Below are positions 1-10,024 of a DNA stretch of 64,000 bases, piece after piece. How positions within the stretch are numbered: the first letter of the stretch is position 1; each line of letters starts with the position of its first letter. Made by a program: the position numbers and the translations under genes. The notes under the pieces are model-generated. The model was not told where the DNA came from, ran no database searches, and saw only the letters and a list, made by a program, of their open reading frames with translations. Origin of the DNA: Bemisia tabaci. Its lineage: Eukaryota > Arthropoda > Insecta > Hemiptera > Aleyrodidae. The stretch is taken from assembly GCF_918797505.1 (NCBI RefSeq), contig NC_092801.1, positions 30,511,487 to 30,575,486 on the forward strand, read 5' to 3'.

Positions 1-473
1 CAGGAAATTTCAAGGAAAAATATACATAACATTTCGCAAAAATAGACATGTTATGACTTTTTTGACTAAAACTGCAAATTTAGATGTTTATTTCGTCGAA
101 TTTTAAGGCTTGACGGGTGTTTTTTGAAGTATATTTTACTAGAAAACCAAAGGGACCACTTTTGAGACGTCAACGTTTTGTAATGATGGAATTTTGAGCT
201 TTTAAGGTTTCGAAATTTTGTCCGTCTTCTTTCATTGAGTCGTGTCATTGTGCGCCGCAGCGTAAGATGGAAAAATTACGGAAAGAGGATTCGTGAGTCG
301 ACGAAATTCGCGTCGAAGCTGACGTGAGCGTGCTGCGGTGGCAACTCGGTCGTTTATTATTCCTGACGGAGTAATAATGGGAAACAAAAGAGGATGTAAT
401 CTAAAATTTACTCGGTCGGAGGCAGGTTCCTGCACTCCCTCTCGTTGCGGTTTGGAAAGAGGGGGCAAGCACC

Positions 474-725
474 CTGCCGTCCTAAGGAAGAACGCCGTAT
501 GAGCCTTCAGGCGTTGCCAAATTGCTTTCAATAAAACTATAATTTACGGGGAAAATTTTGAGTAATATTCCTCCGGTTGTTCAGGCGATTTTGCTGACAA
601 TTTCATCTATAACATCAGGAAATTTCAAGGAAAAAAATGCCTAACATCTCGCAAAAATGGACATTTTATGGGAGGAAATTTGGCAACTCTCGAATATTCA
701 TACGGTGTTTTTTCTTAGCACGGCA
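474..725. mobile_element. MITE, CTGCCGTG-ended family, degraded
   Basis: The ends are inverted copies of a GCCGT..TAAGGAAGAACGCCGTATG motif and its complement ACGGTGTTTTTTCTTAGCACGGCA. Four better copies are at 1720, 7917, 24568 and 37826. The first 60 bases of the window hold an internal fragment of the same element. The interval 60-470 shows nothing else I can identify. Confidence 0.75.
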
Positions 726-882
726 ATATTGGGGGCCGTAATTATATTCATTTTAATGTTTAGATGTTTTAATGTTTTAAATGTTTATGTCACTTTTGAG
801 AGGAGGAAAATTAGATAAATTCTCAATTTTAATGCCGAATTCTTTGGAATACGCGAAAGCCTAAAAAACTAGACTAAGAGTT

Positions 883-1278
883 GGACTGCATTTTGCGAAT
901 AGGAGCTACAATTTCCAATTTGTAAATAAATGTCTATAGGGGAAGTAATGCAGTACTTATGGACCGTGAAACTACCAGACCACTTATCTCGTTTGCAGTG
1001 TTTAAAAATCTCTGTTCCCATTTCATTTTCATTTTTTGAAGGAGAATGAATTAATATTACTACATGAAGTTTTAAAAGAGGTTTCTTCGCATGAAGAAGA
1101 AAAGTCACAGAAATTTTTAAGAATTGACGTTGAGTAGTTTTACATTCAAAAATTAAATTTTGATGGGAAGCCTGCAACGTAGAAAACCGTGATGCGTGAT
1201 CTGGTGGTTTTACCATCGATATATTGTTTTCAAACTGAGCCAGAAATTTAAGTTCCTATGATTGCAAAATTTATTCCA
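883..1278. mobile_element. MITE (GGACTACATTTTGC ends) with a nested repeat
   Basis: The terminal inverted repeats match those of compact copies at 27302 and 57777. The middle (about 962-1215) is occupied by a different dispersed repeat, also found at 21956 and 58335. The interval 1280-1720 has no recognisable feature. Confidence 0.7.
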
Positions 1279-1719
1279 CTTCAGCAGGGAGGAACATACA
1301 ACTAGAGGATCGTGCAAATTGTTTTTCGTTTAGGAGAAAAATGAAATTTACCCAATCATTTTCATGTAACTTTCCAATGATACAGTTCAATTATTCCAAA
1401 TGATACAGTCATCCTGATGATATAAAGAATGAGTGTTCGCTTGCTTTTTTAATATAGACTGTTCTGTGAGATTAACCGAGAAATCTATAATAAAATTACG
1501 GGGATCTTGCAATTGACCGAAGCACTGCCTTTTCTGGTAGGGTCTTACTCTTCACACTGCAGTGATGAGAAGATGAGGAAGAGAGCAGTAAGTGACACAT
1601 TTTCGAAATCTAGTTTCCTTCTAAAGTCGTTTCATCTTTTTTAGATGAAATCACTGAAATAGCTGAAACAGCAAATGCACTTTTGCACTTATTGCTACCC
1701 TCGCTATCACAGCAGCATA

Positions 1720-1974
1720 CTGCCGTGCTAAGGAGAATGCCGTATGAACTTTCGAGAGTTGCCAAATTTCCTATCAGAGAATAGTTATTTTTGAAAAATT
1801 AATGAATTTTGTCCTTGTTTTCAGGAAGTTTAGGTGAAATTGCGAGCAAAATAATCTGAAAAATTGGATTCATACGTTTATAATGTTCATAGGTTTACCA
1901 GGCAATTCGTGTTGTATTAAAGGTAATTTGGCAACGCCTAAAGGTTCATACGGTGTTTCTCCTTACCACGGCAG
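1720..1974. mobile_element. MITE, CTGCCGTG-ended family
   Basis: The copy is palindromic at both ends, and the 4-bp sequence CATA flanks it on each side as a target duplication. Confidence 0.85.
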
Positions 1975-1980
1975 CATACC

Positions 1981-2279
1981 CCCTCGACTCGGCGTTCTTC
2001 ATATTCAACCTTTCCTCGACTCGGCGTTCTGTATCCTCAACCTTTCCTCGACTCGGCGTTCTGTATCCTCAACCTTTCCTCGACTCGGCGTTCTGTATCC
2101 TCAACCTTTCCTCGACTCGGCGATCTCTATCCTCAACCTTTCCTCGACTCGGCGTTCTTTATGCTCAACCTTTCCTCGACTCGGCGTTCTTTATCCTCAA
2201 CCTTTCCTCAACTCGGCGATCTTCATCCTCAACCTCTCCTCAACTCGGCGTTCTGTATCCTCAACCTTTCCTCGACGTG
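1981..2279. repeat. 32-bp minisatellite in the RGK 3' untranslated region
   Basis: About nine units of 32 bp run head to tail, each with CTCGACTCGGCG and CCTCAACCTTTC cores, with few differences. The array starts 15 bp beyond the RGK stop codon on the gene's minus strand, so it should be transcribed into the 3' UTR. The open frames across it on the plus strand are a by-product of the period (32 is not a multiple of three, so all frames stay open). Confidence 0.93.
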
Positions 2280-2293
2280 GCCACCTGGGAGCT

Positions 2294-2610
2294 TCACAGG
2301 ACGTGGAGGTTCTCGCAGGACTTGGACTTGGAGTCGCGCGCCCAGACCTTGCTGAGGAGCCCCTTGACCTTGAGCGAGGCGGAGAGGCGCCCGCTGCCGT
2401 ACTTGCGGAACCCGCAGCCTAGCCCCATCGGCGAGCGACTCCTCCGTCGGTAAGGCGCCTCCCTCTCGCCGGCCCCTGCGTCCGGCGGCATGTCCAGTTT
2501 GAGCCGGATCTGCGAGAGGATCCCGACCAGCAGCTCGTCCACGTTGTGGTTGATCCCCACCGAGGTCTCGATGAACTTGCAGTCGTACTTGATCGCCATC
2601 GCCTTCCCCT
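2294..2610 (-). CDS. RGK-family small GTPase, last coding exon
   Basis: This is the 3' coding exon of a Rad/Gem/Rem/Kir-type GTPase, a family whose members bind the beta subunit of voltage-gated calcium channels and lower channel activity at the plasma membrane. Read on the minus strand it starts after a TTGCAG acceptor and its first two bases complete a Glu codon begun in the exon at 12716-12911. It encodes 104 residues and a TGA stop. The G5 motif FIETS is followed by GINHNVDELLVGILSQIRLK, then a long basic extension and the terminal SCENLHVL. That end matches the family's conserved C-terminal motif (SCHDLSVL in vertebrate Gem, from memory), and there is no CAAX prenylation box, as expected for RGK proteins. 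The exon is much more GC-rich than its surroundings. A 32-bp minisatellite begins 15 bp past the stop. The family call is firm; which insect paralogue it is cannot be told. Confidence 0.93.
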
Positions 2611-2688
2611 CTGCAACATGCAACCATGTATTACACACTCGTAATAAGATAATGAATAAACACCCTACAAAGGTCCAACAAAGGCTGT

Positions 2689-3439
2689 AATGGAGATGTT
2701 GCATGTATGAGGAACTTGCGATTTGACTATCGATTCATATGTAAAAGTTCGCGAGAAACACGGTGGTGCCACTGGTTGTCTCTGGAATCAACTCCCAAGC
2801 TCAGAAAAAGCTCTCAAGGTGAGGCCAAAATGGAGGGGATATCCCACGCTATCCTGAGAGTCCATCTCTACATCAAGACAAACTCTCCATGCAAAGATAC
2901 AGGGAGCAAATACATTAGTAGGGTTGCCGTGTTTTCAGTTTTGGAGTCCCCAAATAAAGTGGCAGCCCTGTCAATGTATTTGCTCCCTATCTTTGCATGG
3001 AGAGTTTGTCTTGATGTTACACTGAGAAAAAACTATGGTTTATAAACCTATTAGAGGTAAATATGGAACACCTATAATAGTCGTAAATAAACTAATGATT
3101 CTCGGTCTGTGAACCATACTAAGGTCTCTGTACCTAATTAAGGTACCCCGTACCATAACTAAGGTATATGTGCTATTATTATATGTAGAGGTACTACTAT
3201 TAGTGGTGCTCCATATTTACCTCTAATAGGTTTATAAGCCATAGTTTTTTCTCAGTGTAGAGGTGGACTCTCAGGGTAGCGTGGATATCCCCGGCCATTT
3301 TGGCCTCAACTTGAGAGCTTTTTTTGAGCTTGGGAGTTGATTTCAGAGAAAACAGGTGGCACCATCGTGTTTTTCGCGAACTTTTACATAAGAACCAACA
3401 GTCAAATCGCAAATTCCTCACACATGCAACATCTCCATT
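2689..3439. mobile_element. Palindromic element with a nested CACTGAG MITE
   Basis: The outer ends (AATGGAGATGTTGCATGT and its complement) are inverted over roughly 200 bp. Inside lies another element with CACTGAGAAAAAAC ends (about 3027-3260), flanked by TA. A copy lacking the inner insertion is at 15899-16196 and shows the empty site (GATGTAGAGG). The element sits only about 80 bp upstream of the last RGK exon. Confidence 0.85.
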
Positions 3440-3440
3440 T

Positions 3441-3830
3441 TAGTAATTTCCGTTGCGCAAATCGTGCTCTACCAGTGGCGCGGCGTGAATGATCGATTAT
3501 CGATATTTTGCCATTTGAAGCTATGGTAAAGAATCGATTACTAAGGTATTCTCTGCGAACACCCTGATAATCGATCTTTTTTCATAGGTTTGAGTGGCGT
3601 ATCAATCGACATATCGCAAAGCACGCCACGCCCACTGTGCTCTACGTGAAATTTCTGTTAATGAACATGTAGCAGAATGCTTAATTTCGTGCCTTTACTT
3701 GTCTAATGATCCATTGGGAATCAACGATTCGCCTTCAATTAGCTGGCTATGCAAAATGACTGTCATGGCGTACGAATAGTGGTATCACACTTTTCCATTG
3801 AGATTACACAGTGTGTTGAAGGCGCTTCAC
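3441..3830 (+). repeat. Direct repeat unit A (pair with 4453-4668)
   Basis: The sequence around GCATGTAGCAGAATGCTTAA-like text, the 'GGGAATCAACGATT' block and the 'CACAGTGTGTTGAAGGCGCTT' block recurs about 0.9 kb downstream with about 95% identity by eye. Unit A contains the hAT MITE; unit B does not. Confidence 0.85.
3473..3637. mobile_element. hAT-type MITE, 165 bp, with 8-bp target duplication
   Basis: CAGTGGCG-type terminal inverted repeats enclose a nearly perfect palindrome. The 8-bp TGCTCTAC is present on both sides (3465-3472, 3638-3645). A direct repeat of the host sequence at 4453-4668 lacks the insertion. CAGTG ends with 8-bp duplications are typical of hAT elements. Confidence 0.92.
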
Positions 3831-4017
3831 CAAAAACTTTCACGTACGACAATGGAAAGGCGTTAATGACTTAGAGACATAAATCATGGGTATATTACTT
3901 TCTGATCGCTGCTTTAAGAAAATTATAAACACACCAAATTATCAGAACTATTTTATCACCTGGTTACAAACAGTTTGAGCTACATTTCTTCGTGTGTTTT
4001 TCTTGTATGAATACTTC

Positions 4018-4668
4018 ATGGACATTTACACAAGGTACGAATTTAAGCATTCTGATACAAGTTTGTTAATCAAGATATCGCGTAGAACACGATTCTCTCA
4101 TCGAAAATTACTGAAATCAACTCCTATCTAAGATATTAACGTTTTTATTTTACAATGGTCATGGGAAATTCGAACTGCCCGGTCACAAGGAAAACAGTAC
4201 TCTACGTGAGTCAAATCGTGCACAATAGACCTCTTTATCGAGCAATTTTCCCTCCCTTCCACCTGCTGTTTAAAGTGTTAACAACAAACAACGGCTGAGC
4301 TGAAGTACCAAGATAGAGGTTGCCATATTTTTATACCGTAGAGACTTTTGCGGTTATGTTTAGTGCGTGATTTAACTCACTTGCCATTGCGCTTTCATAA
4401 GGGAGAGGTTTAAATTCACGCGTCAAGAATCAGTGAATATTATAGTTAGGCCCTAATTTTAGTAATTCCCGTTGCGCAAATCGTGCTCGAAGTGGAATTT
4501 CTGTTAAAAAACATGTAGCAGAATGCTTAACTTCGTGCCTTGTCTAATGATCCATTGGGAATCAACGATTTGCCTTCAATTAGCCGGCTATGCAAAATGA
4601 CTGTCATGGCGTACGAATAGTGGTATCACATTTTTTCATTGAGATTACACAGTGTGTTGAAGGCGCTT
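4018..4668. repeat. Degraded 550-bp palindromic element and direct repeat unit B
   Basis: 4018-4450 is a diverged copy of the element found intact at 40748, 45111 and 61782 (shared ACGAATTTAAGCATTCTGATAC and GAGCAATTTTCC-like blocks). 4453-4668 is the second unit of the direct repeat. The interval 4670-5590 shows only AT-rich sequence with no gene. Confidence 0.65.
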
Positions 4669-5598
4669 TTCTTTACACTATCTGAGAGGCATTGTTGCGT
4701 GATTATAACCGACAAATTTCACGTACTGTTACCACAAGAAGTACATAGTGGTCCATCGTACGTACTTTCACTAAAAGGAACTGTAAGTAAATGAGTTAAT
4801 GAAATTCTACATATTATCATTGAAGAAAAATTCAAAATCCATCATGCAATATTCAGAAATCTAGGTCATATTCCAAAAGTTTCAGGAAAACGGGCTCAGC
4901 CGGAGGTAAAACTGGGTAATTGAAAGCCGTATCATGGAAATCGGCTACAATATCACTGCAACATTCTCAAAATGGACCGAATTCATCAGAAAGGGACCAA
5001 CCCACAGTGAGTTGAAACTGAGGAAAAGAGGTTTGAAGTTTCATTCCTGCATAAGCCTCAATGTAGAAAATAAACTTTAAGCCTCCCCATCACAGACTAA
5101 TTTCTGTTTTTCGAGTTTCAGTTTTTGGCAGGAGAAAATATACGGCTAGTGGAACTCAATGAAATTCTTAAGTCAGTTATTTTTGAAAATTTGGATAGGT
5201 TCCTTTCTAATAAACTCGGTCCAAACATTTTGACACAATTGAAAATATTTTGAATTTATTATTTTTTTTTCTTTAAAAAAAATGATTGGATTTTAATGAG
5301 AAAGGTTAGGCTTGTGCGATTAAATATGGTGGAAAAAAATTAGAACCTTTTTAAGGACCCCTTTTCGCATTTACTTGCTCGTAGCAGCATTCTAACCTGG
5401 GTGAAGCGGCTAGCTAGATGAAGGAGAGGAGATAAGGGAGGGGGAGGGGTGGAGGGAAAAAAAATAATCGAGACGAGGGGTGAATATGGCATAAAATATT
5501 GACTGTTCCCTCGACGTTATTTGTTTGCAATAAAACAGCTCAGCCAAGCGTCTGTTCACAGATTTGCCATATTGCTCTGAAAATTTTCGATAAAAACA

Positions 5599-5902
5599 CA
5601 CACGGAAAAAGGTGGATAGTTGATTTAACAATTAAATTGTAAAAAAAATAATGATGAAATTTCAACTTTTTTTTCTTTTTTCTTGGAGGATGACAATACT
5701 TCCTCTCTACCCTAGGGGAGCGAGAAGTAAAAATGACGGACATGTTTCACTGTAGATTTTCCAACGAGAAAAAAAATGCTAATTTAACCGCGCACGAGGT
5801 TGAGTTAGCTTCCCACTATTGTAAAATGCACATTTGAACCAACATGGCTTTCACTTTTTTTTAAAAATTTAATTGTTAAATCAGCAATCCATTTTTTTCC
5901 TT
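5599..5902. mobile_element. CACGG-ended MITE
   Basis: CACGGAAAAAGG and a complementary TTTTTTCCTTG end flank inverted GATTTAACAATTAAATT blocks. A related element with another insertion is at 59928-60362. The following 5903-7035 contains no gene or repeat that I can support. Confidence 0.6.
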
Positions 5903-7039
5903 GCACACCAGAATTTCCTGATAGTCAGCGAATTTGCGTAGATGGATCGAGTGTTTTGAAAGAGGCAATGGGTCTGTTGCATGCAAAGATCCAACAAATC
6001 AAATTAATATTCCAATATTTGATAATTCTGGGTGAAAGATTGATTGGAATCGTGTGCTGTTCATCAAATCTAGCCATTTATCATCTTACATGTTACAGGC
6101 ATTTAGAAATTGCAAAAACTTTGCAATGCCTTTGCCGGCCATGCTGGCTCATCGAATTGTAATAATTCGCACTGTGTGTTAAATATTTTATTTATAAAAG
6201 ACTTCAAATTGCCAATCTTTGGAGTCAAATTCTGTTGATACTCTGCGCTTTGCCAGGCAGTTTGCTTAGTTGCCCGTACGAACCAAAACCCACTGAGGTC
6301 ACCGATTTCATTACACGCATTCGCAAGTGTGTTAGCTGGTACCATGCATTCGAGGACAAAATAAAACAACGCCTGTTTGAATTCCAATCATAATAATTAG
6401 CGCGTACCATCTTCTATCTTAACTTCTGGAATTTTACATATTTTTATTCAACACAAATGGATTGCAATTTTTCGGCGATTCCTAATTGCCTGCGACATAA
6501 CGCCGTCCAAAATATGCACCAATTAGTGAATACCCTGCGTCAAAATCCGCCTAATAACTTGAAATAAATATAAATCCCAGTGAAATGCAATAAATTGGTT
6601 TTAAAAGTCATGCGCATTTTCCATGCGTTGTCTAATTTTCCTCTTTTCATTTCACATTCGCAGGATGAAAACGAATCTGATCCGTTCCAACTCAAAATTC
6701 AAGTAAAATTCAATTGTACCACTAAAAGATCAAAGAGTTTTCACATTATTGCGTCCAAGATTTCCCACGAGAACTGAATGGCATGCGTCAAAGATGTTTC
6801 CCCTTCATTACCAATATTCCATCGATTTTAGCTCTTCCGTTTTCTGGAATTTATGTTTCCTCGAGGTTGGGTGGTTTTCGAAATAAGTGATTCAAATGAA
6901 ATTAAAAGAAGGCATCACGATTAAATTCGGCAACCCGATTTAAAAAGGGTAGAGAAATATTTTTCATACGGCCGAAGAGGTTGAGGCAGGAAAAAAACTG
7001 CCTTTGGAGTGAGCCTGACAAATTAAAATTTACTCGTAT

Positions 7040-7190
7040 CAGTGACGAGGTGTGAATAATCGATCATCGATACCTCCCATTCGAAGCTGTGGTAAAGAAT
7101 CGATTATTAAGGTGTTCATTGCGAACACGCTGTTTATCGATCCTTTTCCATGGGTTTAAGGCGTAAATCAATCAATATATCGCAAAGCCT
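7040..7190. mobile_element. hAT-type MITE, degraded
   Basis: It carries the family's internal blocks (AAGAATCGATTATTAAGGTG, TTTATCGATCCTTTTCCATG) and a CTCGTAT repeat on both sides; the right terminus is partly lost. A 25-bp A run follows at about 7482. The rest of 7200-7900 shows nothing. Confidence 0.7.
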
Positions 7191-7916
7191 CGTATGTGTA
7201 GGCCACTCAGCCTCTCACGGCCGAACAAATAGATTTAGCAGCTAGAAACGATTGTTTTTACAGTCGACAACGGAGAGCGATCCATGTGAAAAACATGCTG
7301 CTGATTACGCCAAATTAGAGAGGTGTCTCAATAATACCGTCCTATTTTTTAGGTAACGTACGCCTTTATAAAAAATATGAATGAATAAATAAATAAAGCG
7401 ACACATAATGATAAAAAATACTGTTGAACCGCCCGGAACGTTGTCGAGCCCTTTGAACATTCATTGTATAATTTGGATATGCCAAAAAAAAAAAAAAAAA
7501 AAAAAAAGTCTCAATCCTCAATGCGAGAAAATAATTAAACTACTAAATTTTGTACAAATAAAATACTTAAAAAATGAATAAATATTTGATCCAATAGATC
7601 CAATGCCAAACGGGGAAAATTTTCTATTTAAATCGATTAGAACTTCCATTAAATATTTTCTGTGAATGAATTCAAGTTGCTCTTTTAACAAATGAAAAAG
7701 TGTTCAAATATTTGAAAATGTACTTCACTTGAAGTAAAAAGAAACCCTGTACGAGAAATTTTTCTCGGAAAACATTTTGTAGAAGTATCTCTAGATTCAA
7801 AGAGAACTTGTTTTAGTCAGAATGGCTTATTTCATTGGTGAACGACCCTGCATATATTTGCTTTAAATTTACTGAATACATTTTACAGGCCACAAATTTT
7901 ACTTCCTTCGCCCATT

Positions 7917-8174
7917 CTGCCGTGAGAAGGAAAAACGCCGTATGAACATTCAGGAGCTATAGTTGCTAGATTTCCCCCGATAAAACACGTATCCTGGAGA
8001 AAAGTCAGGCGTAGTTCCCTTGAAATGTTCAGATATTTTAGATCAGATTGCGAACAAAATTGTCCGAAAAATTCTAAGATAATATTCACAATTTTCCCAA
8101 ATAATTCGGGTTTTCTTTGGGGAAATATGGCAACGTCTGAAGGTTTCGTACGGCGTTTTTCCTTAGCATGGCAG
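7917..8174. mobile_element. MITE, CTGCCGTG-ended family
   Basis: Inverted ends with AAAACGCCGTATGAAC and its complement are flanked by the 4-bp duplication CATT. Confidence 0.85.
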
Positions 8175-8435
8175 CATTAGTAACTGCAAAATGACTCTGA
8201 ATCTGAATGCTTCTCTCTGATTCACACACACTGGTTAAAATCCAAAGCGACGAGTGAAAATACGAATCCAGTAGTGCGAGGGAGCCACACAACACACAAT
8301 TACGACTGCCACTGCCACCTCACATCATGCTTCCAGACGCGCCTTCAAATCCTATAAATACCAAATTGCGTACACGTTGCCGGGCCGCGCCGAGAATGGC
8401 TCAATCTCGGCAAATTCGCGATATCGGATTTCATT

Positions 8436-8510
8436 CGAACGTGTTTATGCTAAAAGGAACTATGTTGCACGTAAACTCTATGCACATAGTTCCTTTTAGC
8501 ATGAATACGT
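8436..8510. repeat. Short hairpin repeat (TGCTAAAAGGAACTATG arms)
   Basis: TATGCTAAAAGGAACTATGT and its complement form arms around a 25-base loop. Related arms occur at 35107, 52363 and 54963. Confidence 0.7.
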
Positions 8511-8757
8511 CATCATGCGATCCTGTCGCAAACGTTGCATTCGAACCAGACATCCGGCTCTGAGAGCTGCTTGAATTTGACGTCGAGTTGACGCGAATGT
8601 ATGCACTTTTTCCCCCCACCTTAATACGTCGTTTCTCGGAAGAAGAAACGTAACTTCTTTCCAAGGTTGCAAAATGGACCGCACTAGACAATTAAGGTTT
8701 GAATTTGAGAAATATGAAAATAAAACATCATTGGATCGCACTTGGCGAAAACGAACC

Positions 8758-8928
8758 AGTGGGTCGATTGTTGAATCGGTATCGAACGACCTTGATCGAT
8801 AAATTGCATTTCCGAGGTGTTTGTTGCGAACACCTTATGTTCATCGACCCTTTATACAGGTTTAAATGGGGAAATATCGATTATCAATCGTTCACGCCTC
8901 GATATATCGCAATGCATGCCACACCTCC
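8758..8928. mobile_element. hAT-type MITE, degraded
   Basis: GGTGTTTGTTGCGAACACC and GGTTTAAATGGGGAAATATCG match the core of the family; the ends are poorly kept. The interval 8930-10020 shows no gene or repeat. Confidence 0.55.
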
Positions 8929-10024
8929 GTCCTTCAGACGTTGCCTAATTTTCTATGATGTTTTATTTTTTTAACAGAAAACCAAGCAACACTGAAATCA
9001 GAAATTCTGAGAGTACACTCTTTATTATTCTAGTAATCTCGAGAACTCGTCAAGGCTTCATGGAACTAAATGAAAAGCTCAGGCAGAATTCTAACTATAC
9101 TGTTCGTTGAACTCATACCTATGCTATCAGAAAACATGTGGATGTGTGGAAATCCGTGCCGATGAGTTTTCTACCGCGGCTGTGTTTGCGATCGGCCCGC
9201 AGATGAACCTCTCATCGAGTTGTTCGGAGAGACAGGCTACATAATTAAAACCACTTCAATTGAATTTTCCCCCGTAAATTTCGTCTGACATTTTAACGAG
9301 AATTTGAATGAAAATTTCTGGATGTTTGAGCAATATTACGAACACGGCCTCGTTCGTGTTACTCTGCCGCTTTTGAAAAACGGGGGAAAAATTGTGGCTC
9401 AGTTTTTTCTCCTTCCATTTTTTTAAATTATTCAAACAGAACATTGGATTACTACTTCGCGGGATCCAACCATCCTCATAATGTGTTGCTTCCCATACGA
9501 AGGAATATAACTACTATCCAACGTTGTAAAATTTCCTCTCGAAAATAGTATTTTTTTAGAGAACTGTTGGACATTTCAGACTTAGCATTGACTGATTTTT
9601 CTTCTGATCGCAGGTATACAAAAGCAAAATTTTGAACAAAAAACGCGCAGCCATATTCTCTTGCAGAGTTTAATTGTTTGGGTCACTTGTTCAACCTCCG
9701 AATCTCGTTACGTTCTTTAGTCCGGGAAATGACACATTTTGCAATGAGGAACCATTACTATTTCTAGTACATCCATAGAAGCACCTGTCTGTATAAATAT
9801 GTTCATACTGACGAAATTGTTACGATAAAGTTCGATTCACGATTTGAATCACAGGGAATTTTGTTTTGTGACATTTCCTAATGAATCCCAGTTTTCTCCG
9901 GTCTTGACACCATGTCAGAAGGGGCAAATGCACTTGCGAGCTAGACGCGCGTCTAGAGCGGCGAGTCGGCTTTCCGTGTTCGGCAATCTCCGTAGCCAAT
10001 CAGGTTGCAACTCTCTGAAAGTAG

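Noticed and set aside
1883..2453. Overlapping plus-strand open frames with SSTRRS-type repeats
   Set aside because: They are produced by the 32-bp minisatellite, which leaves all frames open, and by the antisense of the RGK exon.
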